A stretch of DNA of 64,000 bases, from assembly GCF_001010355.1 (NCBI RefSeq), contig NZ_JPLA01000028.1, positions 37,707-101,706 on the forward strand, given 5' to 3'. Every line of letters starts with the position of its first letter. The stretch's first letter is position 1. The DNA comes from Dyella japonica DSM 16301 (GTDB taxonomy: Bacteria > Pseudomonadota > Gammaproteobacteria > Xanthomonadales > Rhodanobacteraceae). The notes beneath the pieces were generated by a model that was not told the origin of the DNA, made no database searches, and worked only from the letters and a program-made list of their open reading frames with translations. Shown here one piece after another: positions 15,205 through 23,819 of the stretch. The position numbers and the translations under genes are program-made.

Positions 15205-16045
15205 ACGTGCCCGTCCGCTGCTGGGCACCACCGTCGTCATCCGTGTGGAAGGCGAGGACGATCCTGCGCACGTCCACGCCGCCATCAGCGACGCTTTCGC
15301 GGCCATAGCGCACGTTCACCAAACCATGAGCTTTCACGAGCCCACGAGCGACCTCTCCCGCTTGCACCGGGCACCCGTGGGCACCCGTGTCGGCGTAAGC
15401 GAAGGGACGCTTGCGGTCTTGCGTGAAGCCCTGGCGCTCGCCGACATGACCGACGGCGTATTCGATGTCACCGTGGGCGCGCAGCTCGTTCGGCGCGGCC
15501 TGCTGCCGACACCCAAGGAAAGTTGCGCGCCCGACGCGTCTGCCACATGGCGGGACATTGAATTGCTCGATGATGGTGTGCGCCTGCACCGATCGATGTG
15601 GATAGATCTGGGAGGTATCGCCAAAGGTTACGCGGTGGATCAAGCCGCCATGGCGTTGCGCGCGGCCGGCATGGCTCACGCCTGCGTCGATGCCGGTGGC
15701 GACCTGCGCACGATAGGCCAAGGGCCGCATCGCATCGCGATCGATAGCGGCCTGCCAGCCGATCACATCGCCGTGATCGAACTGGGCGAGGCGGCAGTCG
15801 CCACGAGTACGGGGCGTGCCTTCGATTACCAGGGCGCGCATCTCGATGGCCGGACCGGCTTGGACTGTGTGCGGGACCAGTGCGCGAGTGTCGTAAGCGC
15901 ACGCTGCATTCATGCGGATGCACTGACCAAAGTGGCATTGGCACTGGGCGAAGCGAGCGCGCCCTTCTTGCGCCACTATGGCGCCACGGCCCATCTGCAG
16001 GACGGCACCGGCCGCTGGACCGTACTGGGAGAGTTGCCCTCGTGA
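15173..16045 (+). CDS. apbE: FAD:protein FMN transferase ApbE
   Basis: About 290 residues. Family features are visible: LLGTTVVIRVEG near the start, HQTMSFHEPTSDLSRLH, the core WIDLGGIAKGYAVDQA, DAGGDLRTIG and the C-terminal TRSGL-like HLDGRTGLDC followed by VSARCIHADALTKVALALG with the metal-binding aspartate. ApbE transfers FMN from FAD to a Thr of the target, here most likely the preceding protein. ATG at 15173 is chosen; a TTG nine bases upstream is possible. No lipobox or signal peptide is evident, so its compartment is unclear. Confidence 0.9.
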   Translation: MSLSLPTPTVERARPLLGTTVVIRVEGEDDPAHVHAAISDAFAAIAHVHQTMSFHEPTSDLSRLHRAPVGTRVGVSEGTLAVLREALALADMTDGVFDVTVGAQLVRRGLLPTPKESCAPDASATWRDIELLDDGVRLHRSMWIDLGGIAKGYAVDQAAMALRAAGMAHACVDAGGDLRTIGQGPHRIAIDSGLPADHIAVIELGEAAVATSTGRAFDYQGAHLDGRTGLDCVRDQCASVVSARCIHADALTKVALALGEASAPFLRHYGATAHLQDGTGRWTVLGELPS

Positions 16046-16524
16046 CACATATGCGGCCGCCCACGGTGGTGGGTCATCATCGGACGCCGTTGCGTCTGTC
16101 CAGGCGCCGACGCCATTTCATTTACGGCGTGGGCTGGCTGCTGTGGAGCACAGGAGCGCTTTGGCTGGTGTTCCATTACTTCTTCATGGGCCGAGGTGAG
16201 TTTGGCGATGCGCCACATCCTTCGGAACCGTGGTGGCTACGCTTGCACGCTGTCGCCGCGTTTCTCGCGCTGTGGAGCTTCGGCCTGGTCTGGGGCGTTC
16301 ATATCGTTGCCGGCTGGCAAACGCGCAGACAGCGCGTATCGGGCGGCATCCTGTTTGCCACACTGAGCTGGCTTACGTTGACGGGCTATCTGCTCTATTA
16401 CCTCACCGACGACGGCTGGCGCAGCGTCAGCGCCTTGGCCCATTGGATCGTGGGCCTCGCGATACCGTTGGTGCTGGCCGTGCATGTGATCTTGGGGCGA
16501 CGTCGATCTGGCCGTAACGCCTGA
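16042..16524 (+). CDS. Four-helix membrane protein with paired histidines (cytochrome b-like)
   Basis: About 157-160 residues with four membrane helices. Numbered from the ATG at 16051, helix 2 has His66 and His84 and helix 4 has His131 and His145, spacings (18 and 14) suited to two b-type hemes bridging helices. His42 is in helix 1. This is the layout of DUF4405/cytochrome b561-like electron carriers. A GTG at 16042 overlaps the apbE stop. It would move electrons from the quinone pool or a cytoplasmic donor to the flavinylated protein. The heme assignment is inferred from histidine positions. Confidence 0.65.
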   Translation: MTHMRPPTVVGHHRTPLRLSRRRRHFIYGVGWLLWSTGALWLVFHYFFMGRGEFGDAPHPSEPWWLRLHAVAAFLALWSFGLVWGVHIVAGWQTRRQRVSGGILFATLSWLTLTGYLLYYLTDDGWRSVSALAHWIVGLAIPLVLAVHVILGRRRSGRNA

Positions 16525-16654
16525 GCGCACACGAGCTCAATACAGAACCCCTTCCGCGTTGCCGCGTCATGGGCTCAGGCGTCCGCTCCACCACGAAAGC
16601 GCACCTTGGCTGCTGCACCTTGATGGCACATCAACAGCCAGGCATCGCGGACAC

Positions 16655-17185
16655 TCAGTTGGACTTGACGTAGAACACGTAGGTGGCCGTATAGGGAACG
16701 CCAACCTTGGTGCCTGCGTTGGTAGGCGGTACGGCGGGCGCCACCCCACCTGTCGTTGAAATTCGCTGCACGTAGGCCACCTTGCTCAAGACGCCGGTCG
16801 TGGCAGCAGGTGTCACTTTGATAAGCAGCCACGGGATATCGGCGGCGGCTTGCTTCGCTGCCACGGTTGTTACCGGCGCGTCCTTGTCGCGAACGATCTT
16901 GCTGCCGTCGGCGGCTTCCCATGAGGGGCCGGCATAGTGATGAATGACGCCGCTGGGAGCGCGCAACTCGGCCAGGGGTGCCTCGAAGGTCCACTTCAGT
17001 GGCGAGCCACTGTCCATCGTGCTGGTGTAGATCTGCACGCCGGTGGCCTTTGCCGTGAATGCCACGGTATAGCCGGCGGGCGGCTGCAATGCTGTCGGTG
17101 CGGCTTCATCCGCGTGAGCCGTTGTTGCGCCGGCGAACAGCCATAGCGCGGCTGCCACCCATCCTTTTGCGGTCTTGGCGATCAT
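16655..17185 (-). CDS. DUF3455 domain secreted protein
   Basis: 176 residues with a signal peptide ending at AHADEA. The features GVQIYTSTMDSG, LKWTFEAPLAEL, HHYAGPSWEAADGSKI, IPWLLIKV, YVQRISTTGGVAP and a C-terminal PYTATYVFYV together define the DUF3455 family. In bacteria and fungi these are secreted proteins of unknown role. The cysteines usual in the family (QIYTC) are replaced by serine here. It faces the electron-transfer operon tail to tail. Confidence 0.8.
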   Translation of the reverse strand: MIAKTAKGWVAAALWLFAGATTAHADEAAPTALQPPAGYTVAFTAKATGVQIYTSTMDSGSPLKWTFEAPLAELRAPSGVIHHYAGPSWEAADGSKIVRDKDAPVTTVAAKQAAADIPWLLIKVTPAATTGVLSKVAYVQRISTTGGVAPAVPPTNAGTKVGVPYTATYVFYVKSN

Positions 17186-17302
17186 GACTTGTCCTGGCTG
17201 TGGCGATGCACCTCGTCCGCCTCCCGGTCAAACGACGCCGCTAGACGCAGCGAGCCGCTCGACCAGGCACGCGTGATGCGATCAGTGGGCGATGGTGGTG
17301 CG

Positions 17303-17407
17303 TTACTTGCCGGCGCGCTTCTTTTCTTCCTTGGCTGCCTTCTTTTCCTTCATGGTCTTGGCCGGTTTCTTCTTGTCATTCTTCTTTGAATCCATACCCT
17401 TGCTCAT
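17303..17407 (-). CDS. 34-residue lysine-rich protein
   Basis: MSKGMDSKKNDKKKPAKTMK and then alternating Lys, Ala and Glu to RAGK. GAGGA is well placed before the ATG. More than a third of the residues are Lys or Arg, so it may bind nucleic acid; similar tiny proteins occur in Xanthomonads, in my recollection. It lies alone between the DUF3455 gene and the large regulator. Confidence 0.65.
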   Translation of the reverse strand: MSKGMDSKKNDKKKPAKTMKEKKAAKEEKKRAGK

Positions 17408-17585
17408 GTCGTTTCCTCGAGTTGCCTGGAGATCGGTAAGTGCCACGTCGCGCGGCTTTCGTTGCCCGCGCTTGAATCATAGTGAGACGGCACAGGTTTG
17501 GTGCGACTTGCGATCACGCACGAACACGATGCGGATCGCAGGGATCCATCGGCGTCGCCTCAACTACCTGCGATCCTGATCTGCG

Positions 17586-19844
17586 CTAGCCGCCGCTGGG
17601 ATACTTCAGCAGCAAGGCCTTGAAGCGCGGCTCCTCGCGCAACGGATCCCAGATCGGATCGAGCCGCAACGAGGCGCCCGAAATGATCCCGCCGGTCGGC
17701 ATCGACAGCACGCGATCAAGCAGGGCGATGGCCTGGTCGTGCTGACCGACGCGCATATAGAGCTGCGCCTGGCAGGCGAGCAGGTCCGCGCCGGTGAGGA
17801 CATCCTTGGTGACCGGCATCAAGGCGACCGCACGCTCGCCTTCAGCGACGGCTTCGGCTTTCTGTCCGAGGCCGGCATAGGCAAAGCCCAGGGCGAGATG
17901 CAGGTCCGGGTCTTCCGGCCGTTCGACGAGCGCGGCGCGCGCATGCTGCGCGACCTCAGTAAACGCCGCAGTTGCCTTGGCCGTGTCGCCCGCCGACTGC
18001 GCGGCCCACCCGATGTACAGGCGTCTGGGCAGGACGATGTTGTCCGGGTCGTCCCAATTGTCGTTCGTGTCCGCCTCGGCGATCTTGATGGCACCGGCAT
18101 AGTCGCGCGCCAGCGAGCGCTCGAAATACATGCCCATGACGTTGCCGGCGTAGGCATTGCTGCCCGGCGACAGCGCTGCAAGCGCGGTACGCAGCGGTGC
18201 CAGATCGCCCTTCCACATCAGCGTATTGAAGGCCAGCGTCACGCGTGCACCGGCCGGGTTGCGACTCAAGGCAAGCGCGGAGGCATAAGCCCGATCGGCA
18301 TCCGCATAGCGACGCATGCTCTGGTACGTCACGCCGAGCTGGTTGAAGGCGAATTCACTGTGGGGATCAAGCACGGTGGCCGAACGAAACAGCGACACCG
18401 CCTCATCCCAGCGTCCCTGGCGCCTGGCAACTGCCGCGATGAGGAGTTCGACTGTGGCGCTGTTGGGCAAGGCCTGCCGCGCCAGCTCCAACTGGTTGGT
18501 GGCAGCGACGTAATCCCGATGCCCCCAGTAGTGATACAGGCCCAACGCGTAATGTCCCTGCCCCAGCTTCGGCTGCAGTGTCAGCGCGCGATCGGCGGCG
18601 TTCTTCGCCTCGACCAATCGCTCGTTCCTGCGATCGGGGCCGAAGAAATACATCTGCATATGGGCACGCGCCAGCGCGGCATCGGCGAGCGCAAAGTGCG
18701 GGTCTTTATCAAGGGCCTGTTGATACAGCGAGATCGCCACGGGCAATTCGGTCGATGACAGCACCGGATCATCGTAGGCACGGTTGGCATGCGCGGCAGC
18801 CTGCAGATACAGATCATAGGCTGCGGCATTGGAGGTCGGCGCGGCGTCCATGCGCGCCGTCTCGGCCGAGGTCAGGCGCACCTTCAACGCCTCCGCCACG
18901 TTCTGCGCAACTTCACCCTCCACATTGAACACGTCGTCCAAGGTGCGCGTATAAGCTTTTGCCCAGAGGTGGTTGCCGCTGGCGGCGTCGATCAATTGCA
19001 CGTTGATCAGCACCTGGTCGCCGACCTTCTGCACCGTGCCCTCGAGCAGGGTCGCCACGCCCAGTTCGCGCGCGATCGTTTTCACGTCTTCCGGATGGCT
19101 CGGATACTTTTCCGTCGAGGTGCGCGAGATCACCTTGAGCCCGCCGATACCCACCAGCTCGGTCAAGATCATGTCTTGCATGCCGCTGGCGAAATACGCG
19201 TTGCCCTGATCGGTGCTGAGATTCTCGAACGGAAGCACGGCGACCGATTTGAGATCGACCGCCGCCGATGCGTCTGCGGGATGACGCGCGAATTGACGGC
19301 TGCCGAACAGCAAGGCCGCCACGACAAGCAGCACCACGATCGCGGCAATAATCAGCCGGCCAAATCGACGCGGCTCGCCCGTCCTTGGCGGCGCTGCCGG
19401 GCTTTCATCCGTTGCAATCGGTGGTGCAGCCGCGTCGCTGGCGCGCGGCGGAACGAACGCCAGCGCGTCGGCTGGCAGGGGCCGGTTCACCATCAATTCT
19501 TCGCGCGACGCGGCCGATCGCACGTCGGCATCAAGGCGAAAACCAACGCCATGCACGGTATGCAGATAGCGGCTCTCGTCGCCGCTCTCGCCGAGCGCAT
19601 GACGCAACATCGCGATGACGCGGCTGAGTACGCCGGGCGTGACGTGGCTATGGCCCCATACCTCATCGAGGATCTCGTCCCGACTCAGCACACGGCCAGG
19701 CTCTCGCGCCAACAGCACGAGCACCGCGAACGCCTTGCGCTCGAGCCCGACCTCTTCGCCATCGACAAACAAGCGATGGCCCAGGGTGTCGATCTCGACC
19801 GTACCGAACGCAATCCACGCAGCAGAGGCGGTCTCTGCAGTCAT
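17586..19844 (-). CDS. CadC/ToxR-like membrane regulator with TolB-like and TPR domains
   Basis: 752 residues. Residues 10-105 are an OmpR-type winged helix (LERKAFAVLVLLAREPGRVL, then VSRVIAMLR-like GVLSRVIAMLRHALG and HGVGFRL). One membrane helix is at 164-182. Residues 200-330 are the TolB/FlgO-like domain (VAVLPFENLSTDQGNAYFAS, TLLEGTVQKVGDQVLINVQL). The rest is TPR repeats rich in alternating Ala, Leu and Tyr. Such proteins sense envelope signals and activate nearby genes directly. Its target is not evident here. It is divergent from no obvious partner. Confidence 0.85.
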   Translation of the reverse strand: MTAETASAAWIAFGTVEIDTLGHRLFVDGEEVGLERKAFAVLVLLAREPGRVLSRDEILDEVWGHSHVTPGVLSRVIAMLRHALGESGDESRYLHTVHGVGFRLDADVRSAASREELMVNRPLPADALAFVPPRASDAAAPPIATDESPAAPPRTGEPRRFGRLIIAAIVVLLVVAALLFGSRQFARHPADASAAVDLKSVAVLPFENLSTDQGNAYFASGMQDMILTELVGIGGLKVISRTSTEKYPSHPEDVKTIARELGVATLLEGTVQKVGDQVLINVQLIDAASGNHLWAKAYTRTLDDVFNVEGEVAQNVAEALKVRLTSAETARMDAAPTSNAAAYDLYLQAAAHANRAYDDPVLSSTELPVAISLYQQALDKDPHFALADAALARAHMQMYFFGPDRRNERLVEAKNAADRALTLQPKLGQGHYALGLYHYWGHRDYVAATNQLELARQALPNSATVELLIAAVARRQGRWDEAVSLFRSATVLDPHSEFAFNQLGVTYQSMRRYADADRAYASALALSRNPAGARVTLAFNTLMWKGDLAPLRTALAALSPGSNAYAGNVMGMYFERSLARDYAGAIKIAEADTNDNWDDPDNIVLPRRLYIGWAAQSAGDTAKATAAFTEVAQHARAALVERPEDPDLHLALGFAYAGLGQKAEAVAEGERAVALMPVTKDVLTGADLLACQAQLYMRVGQHDQAIALLDRVLSMPTGGIISGASLRLDPIWDPLREEPRFKALLLKYPSGG

Positions 19845-19977
19845 TGGGTCGACCTCCGTCGCCGCGGCCTGACCAGTTCAGGTTACACCAACTCAGCCGC
19901 AAGCCTCGGTGTGGCTCAGGTGTGGATTTCGTTGTCGGATCAATAACATTTGGCGCCCAGCGCAGCGCGTGGCTTGC

Positions 19978-20202
19978 TCAGCGATCCCGTCGCGGCTTCC
20001 TCAGCGGATCGAGCAAGGGCTTGAGCCCGTTGTGGTCGAGCTCCAGTGCCAGCGCCAGCAGGTTGCCCAGATCGCCGGGCGGAAAGCCCTTGCGGGCATA
20101 CCAGGCGAGGTAGGCGCCGGGCAGGTCGGCGATGAGGCGGCCCTGGTATTTGCCATAGGGCATGCTCATGGTGACCAGGCGCTGCAGGTCTTCGGGCTTC
20201 AT
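19978..20202 (-). CDS. DUF3820 family protein
   Basis: 74 residues: MPYGKYQGRLIADLPGAYLA followed by WYARKGFPPGDLG is the DUF3820 signature, once labelled putative quorum-sensing-regulated virulence factor. The biochemical role is unknown. Its ATG overlaps the stop of the VOC gene by four bases, so the two are co-translated. Confidence 0.85.
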   Translation of the reverse strand: MKPEDLQRLVTMSMPYGKYQGRLIADLPGAYLAWYARKGFPPGDLGNLLALALELDHNGLKPLLDPLRKPRRDR

Positions 20203-20621
20203 CGGGCGAACAACTGCGAGCGGTCGGCGAAGGCTTTGAACTCCAGCGCATTGCCGCAGGGATCGAGCAGGAACAGGGTGGCCTGCTCGCCGGGCTGGCC
20301 CTTGAAGCGGATATGCGGCGCCACGACGAAGCGCGTGCCGCGTGCCTCCAGGCGCCCTGCCAGCGCCTGCCAGTCGTCCATCGACAGCACCACGCCAAAG
20401 TGGCGCACCGGCACGTCGTCGCCGTCCACGTCGTGTGCGCTGACGGCGCGCGTCTCGTCGGGCGCCAGATGCGCCACGATCTGATGGCCGTAGAAATCAA
20501 AGTCCACCCAGCTGTCGCTGGACCGGCCTTCGGGACAACCGAGCAGGTCGCCGTAGAACGCACGCGCGTTCGCCAGCGAGGTGACCGGAAAGGCGAGATG
20601 GAACGGCGGCAGGTCGTGCAT
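20199..20621 (-). CDS. VOC-family (glyoxalase-like) protein
   Basis: 140 residues from MHDLPPFHLAFPVTSLANAR. The pattern FYGDLLGCPEGRSS, then FGVVLSMDDW and LFLLDPCGNALEFKAF has the expected metal-ligand His near the start and Glu near the end of the vicinal oxygen chelate fold. It may be a dioxygenase, glyoxalase or resistance protein; nothing fixes the substrate. The internal ATG is chosen from the fold boundary. It forms an operon with DUF3820. Confidence 0.8.
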   Translation of the reverse strand: MHDLPPFHLAFPVTSLANARAFYGDLLGCPEGRSSDSWVDFDFYGHQIVAHLAPDETRAVSAHDVDGDDVPVRHFGVVLSMDDWQALAGRLEARGTRFVVAPHIRFKGQPGEQATLFLLDPCGNALEFKAFADRSQLFAR

Positions 20622-20761
20622 GCTCAAGCTCGGCGATAAGGGCCTGGCTTTATTACCACTACGCGGCGGTTTCACAAACCTGCAAAGTTTCCATTGAAAC
20701 GGACTGCGTGGAGACTGCTCGCATTCTTGCGTTCAAGCGGATGCCAAAGCGACTGGCGCGA

Positions 20762-21394
20762 TTACGCGGCACCCGCCGAGCTCTTCTGGCGAAGCCGGTG
20801 CGCCGCCTGTTTCGCGCGGTTGCCGCACATCGCCATGCTGCACCAGCGGCGGGCGTGACCGCGGGTGTGGTCCGCAAAGAGCAAGGTGCAGGTGGGGCCT
20901 TCGCAAGCTTTCACGTGTGCGAAGTCTTCATCGCAGACCAGGCGCGCCATCGCGTCGGCAATCGGCAGCAGCAAGGCGTCGGATGAATTCCAGCGACGGC
21001 GCTGCGCCAGCGTGAACACCGTCGACTCGCCGTGCGGCTCAGCGACGATTTCGCCATAGCGTTCGTCGCGTTTGAGCAAGGCATTGAGCGGCTCAAGCTC
21101 CGCCAGCTCGGCGGCCTGCAGTGCATGACCCTTGTGTTGGCGCACGAAGCCACGGAACCACTCGCGCAGCGCCCTCGCCTGCCCGGCCAGCCGATCGATC
21201 TCCCCGGGGATGGCGCGCTCACGTGCCAAGCGCAGCACCTCAGCGGGCACCAGCTGCGCTTGTTCCAGCCAGCGCAGCAGCCCTTCGCCGTCTTCCAGCC
21301 AATCCACGGGCGTGTCCACCGGCGTGGCCACGGAGTTGAGGAAATCCAGTCCGAGCGAGTCGGCCAGGAAGAGGGCGGGCATGGGTTGTGACAT
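20762..21394 (-). CDS. ABATE/CGNR zinc-finger regulator-like protein
   Basis: 210 residues. The N-terminal part (LDFLNSVATPVDTPVDWLED, GEGLLRWLEQ) is the ABATE domain. The C-terminus has C164-x4-C169 and C185-x4-C190 within WCSMAMCGNRAKQAAHRLR, the CGNR zinc finger. Such proteins are thought to act as nucleic-acid-binding, possibly ligand-responsive regulators. It is divergent from the alpha/beta hydrolase gene, which makes that cluster the natural target. Confidence 0.85.
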   Translation of the reverse strand: MSQPMPALFLADSLGLDFLNSVATPVDTPVDWLEDGEGLLRWLEQAQLVPAEVLRLARERAIPGEIDRLAGQARALREWFRGFVRQHKGHALQAAELAELEPLNALLKRDERYGEIVAEPHGESTVFTLAQRRRWNSSDALLLPIADAMARLVCDEDFAHVKACEGPTCTLLFADHTRGHARRWCSMAMCGNRAKQAAHRLRQKSSAGAA

Positions 21395-21549
21395 GGGGTT
21401 CTCCTGGGGCCAAAGGTAACCGGCTAAAAAGTGCTTGACAAGTTACATCGCCGTTCGTAACCTCCAAATCGAAATCAAGGCGGTTACGTAGATTTCAAGC
21501 CATCGGTGGAAGTCGGTTCGCCACCAAAGCCCAGAGGAGTGGACAACAA

Positions 21550-22239
21550 ATGAATGCGACGACAGCAACGGCAGTGTTGGTCCACGGCGCCTGGGCGGAT
21601 CCGGCCAGTTGGGCGGGCGTGGCGGAATTACTCCATTCAAAGCACATTGAGACGGTTACGGTGAGCCTGCCCCTGCTGACCCTGGCTGGCGATGTGGCGG
21701 CCATGGACGACGTGCTGGAGCGCATCCCCGGTCGAGTGGTGCTGGTCGGGCACGCCTACGCAGGTGCGGTGATCGCCGCTAGCCAGAGCCCCAAGGTGGC
21801 AGCGCTGGTCTATATCGCCGGGCTGGCACCGGACGAGGGCGAGACGGTGGCGGAGGTGTTCAACCGCTACCCGCACGACGAGAAGGCGCCCGCTTTGGCG
21901 CCAGGCGAGGACGGCCTGTTCTGGTTGCCGGCTGAGGCATTCGCCACCGCGTTTGCGCAACACGCCACGGCGCAGCAACAGCAGGTGCTCGCCGCATCGC
22001 AGCGGCCTATCTCGCCGGCTGCGATCACCGTGCCGGTGGGGCGTCCGCTGTGGAAGCAGGTACCGAGCTGGTATCTGGTGGCGCAGCGCGATCACATGAT
22101 TCCGGAAAAAACCCAACGCTTCATGGCCGAGCGCATGCATGCGCACACCACCGCGCTACCCGTCGATCACCTGCCCAGCGTCACGGCGCCCGCGCTGGTC
22201 GCCGAGATGATCGCTGACGCAGTGCGACACACCGCCTGA
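21550..22239 (+). CDS. Alpha/beta hydrolase fold protein lacking the nucleophile serine
   Basis: 229 residues. VLVHGAWADPASW is the oxyanion-hole HG segment of EstC-like hydrolases, and His207 in VDHLPSVTAP fits the catalytic histidine. The nucleophile elbow reads VVLVGHAYAGAVI, so position 69 is Ala (codon GCC) where GxSxG should have Ser. Either it is a non-catalytic binding protein or it uses another residue. It is the first gene of a plus-strand run (channel, hydrolase, SDR) opposite the CGNR regulator. Confidence 0.8.
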   Translation: MNATTATAVLVHGAWADPASWAGVAELLHSKHIETVTVSLPLLTLAGDVAAMDDVLERIPGRVVLVGHAYAGAVIAASQSPKVAALVYIAGLAPDEGETVAEVFNRYPHDEKAPALAPGEDGLFWLPAEAFATAFAQHATAQQQQVLAASQRPISPAAITVPVGRPLWKQVPSWYLVAQRDHMIPEKTQRFMAERMHAHTTALPVDHLPSVTAPALVAEMIADAVRHTA

Positions 22240-22277
22240 CCCGCCGCCCATTCACCCTCTCATGCCGGTGACATGAC

Positions 22278-22892
22278 ATGCGCTCTGCTAAACCTTTCGA
22301 CGCTCGCGTGGCTGCCTTCTCCGACGGCGTGATCGCCGTGGTGATCACCCTCATGGTGCTCGAGCTCAAGGCTCCCGAAAGCGGCACGTTTTCTGCGCTA
22401 TGGCCCCTGTGGCCCACCGTGATGAGTTACGCGGTGAGTTACCTGTTTATCGCGATCGTATGGGTCAATCACCGGCACCTTCTGCAATACGCGCGACGGG
22501 CGACGCCTCGCCTGATCTGGGTGAATTTTGCGCACCTGTTCGCGGTGTCGCTGGTGCCGTTCACCACGGCCTGGGTGGCGCGCACGCACCTGGCCGCCGC
22601 ACCGGTGGCGATCTATGCAGCGGTCTTCGTGGGCGTGAATGCGGCTTACCGGACCTTCGAAGCCGAAGTGCTCAAGCAGATGGGCGACACGCAGATGTGT
22701 CACGCCATGCGTCGCATGGTGCGCCGCCGCTCGTGGGCCACGCTGGTCATCTTTGCCGCTGCGACGCTGGCGGCGCTGGTCGCCCCGCTGATCGCCTTCG
22801 CCATGATCTGCGCGGCGCTGCTGCTCTATCTGCGCCCCGAGCTGCCCACCCATGGGCGTTTCCACCGCCGCGCCGTGCATCTGGCGCCTTGA
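22278..22892 (+). CDS. TMEM175/DUF1211-type potassium channel protein
   Basis: 204 residues with six hydrophobic segments. The first helix carries RVAAFSDGVIAVVITLMVLE, the FSDGV..I signature that forms the pore constriction of bacterial TMEM175 channels. Bacterial members have one repeat, as here, and form tetramers in the inner membrane. It is 38 bp after the hydrolase gene and likely co-transcribed. Confidence 0.85.
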   Translation: MRSAKPFDARVAAFSDGVIAVVITLMVLELKAPESGTFSALWPLWPTVMSYAVSYLFIAIVWVNHRHLLQYARRATPRLIWVNFAHLFAVSLVPFTTAWVARTHLAAAPVAIYAAVFVGVNAAYRTFEAEVLKQMGDTQMCHAMRRMVRRRSWATLVIFAAATLAALVAPLIAFAMICAALLLYLRPELPTHGRFHRRAVHLAP

Positions 22893-22934
22893 TTCCCCCC
22901 GCTGCAACCGCTTCCCCATCGAAGGAGAACTGCC

Positions 22935-23786
22935 ATGTCACACATTCACTACCGCACCGCGTCAGCCGATGGTTTCAATATCTTCTACCGCGAAGCAGGC
23001 ACGCCGGGTAAGCCCAAGCTTCTGCTGCTGCATGGCTTCCCGAGCTCGGGCCACATGTTTCGCGATCTGATCCCCCTGCTGAGCGACGACTTCCATATCG
23101 TCGCGCCCGACCTGCCGGGCTTCGGCCGCTCGGACATGCCGCCGCGCGAGCAGTTCAAGTACACGTTCGACCACCTTGCCGACGTGATCGACCGCTTTAC
23201 CGAAGTGATCGGATTCGATCGCTACGCTGTCTATGTGTTCGACTACGGCGCGCCCACCGGTTTTCGTCTCGCGGTGAAGCATCCCGAACGCATCACCGGC
23301 ATCATTTCGCAGAACGGCAACGCCTATGTGGAAGGCCTGAGCGAAGGCTGGAATCCGATTCGCGCCTACTGGGAAAACCGGACCGTAGCGAACCGCGATG
23401 CGCTGCGCGCGTTCCTGGCGCCGGAGAGCACGCGCTGGCAGTACGTCCATGGCGTGCCGGATGAGTCGCTGGTGTCGCCCGATGGCATCGCGCTGGACAA
23501 CTACTACCTGGCTCGTGAAGGCGCGCACGAGGTGCAGTTGGATCTGTTCCTGGACTACCAGAGCAATGTGGCGCTCTACCCGACGTTCCAGGCGTATTTC
23601 CGCCAGCACCAGCCGCGCTTTCTCGCCGTGTGGGGCAATCAGGATCCGTTCTTCCTGCCGCCCGGCGCTGAAGCGTTCAAGCGCGATATCCCGCAGGCAC
23701 AGGTGAACTTTTTCGAGACGGGCCATTTCGCGCTGGAAACCCATGCTCGCGAGATTGCCGATGCGATCCGCCGCTTTTTCGCCTGA
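22935..23786 (+). CDS. Alpha/beta hydrolase, epoxide hydrolase/haloalkane dehalogenase type
   Basis: 283 residues. The pattern LLLHGFPSSGHMFRDLIPLL, then APDLPGFGRSD, and the nucleophile elbow YVFDYGAPTGF with Asp103 instead of Ser places it in the Asp-nucleophile group. The acid is probably in VWGNQDPFF and the His in FETGHFALETH. A cap domain lies between about 130 and 220. The substrate is unknown; epoxides or halogenated compounds are typical. A GAAGGAGAA ribosome site precedes the ATG. Confidence 0.85.
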   Translation: MSHIHYRTASADGFNIFYREAGTPGKPKLLLLHGFPSSGHMFRDLIPLLSDDFHIVAPDLPGFGRSDMPPREQFKYTFDHLADVIDRFTEVIGFDRYAVYVFDYGAPTGFRLAVKHPERITGIISQNGNAYVEGLSEGWNPIRAYWENRTVANRDALRAFLAPESTRWQYVHGVPDESLVSPDGIALDNYYLAREGAHEVQLDLFLDYQSNVALYPTFQAYFRQHQPRFLAVWGNQDPFFLPPGAEAFKRDIPQAQVNFFETGHFALETHAREIADAIRRFFA

Positions 23787-23819
23787 GACGGCACGGCACA
23801 CTGACGCCAGGAGCACATC

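Noticed and set aside
16581..16608. A possible further copy of the repeat (GTCCGCTCC...GAAAGCGCACC)
   Set aside because: The loop core GGTCG is absent. Similarity is at chance level.
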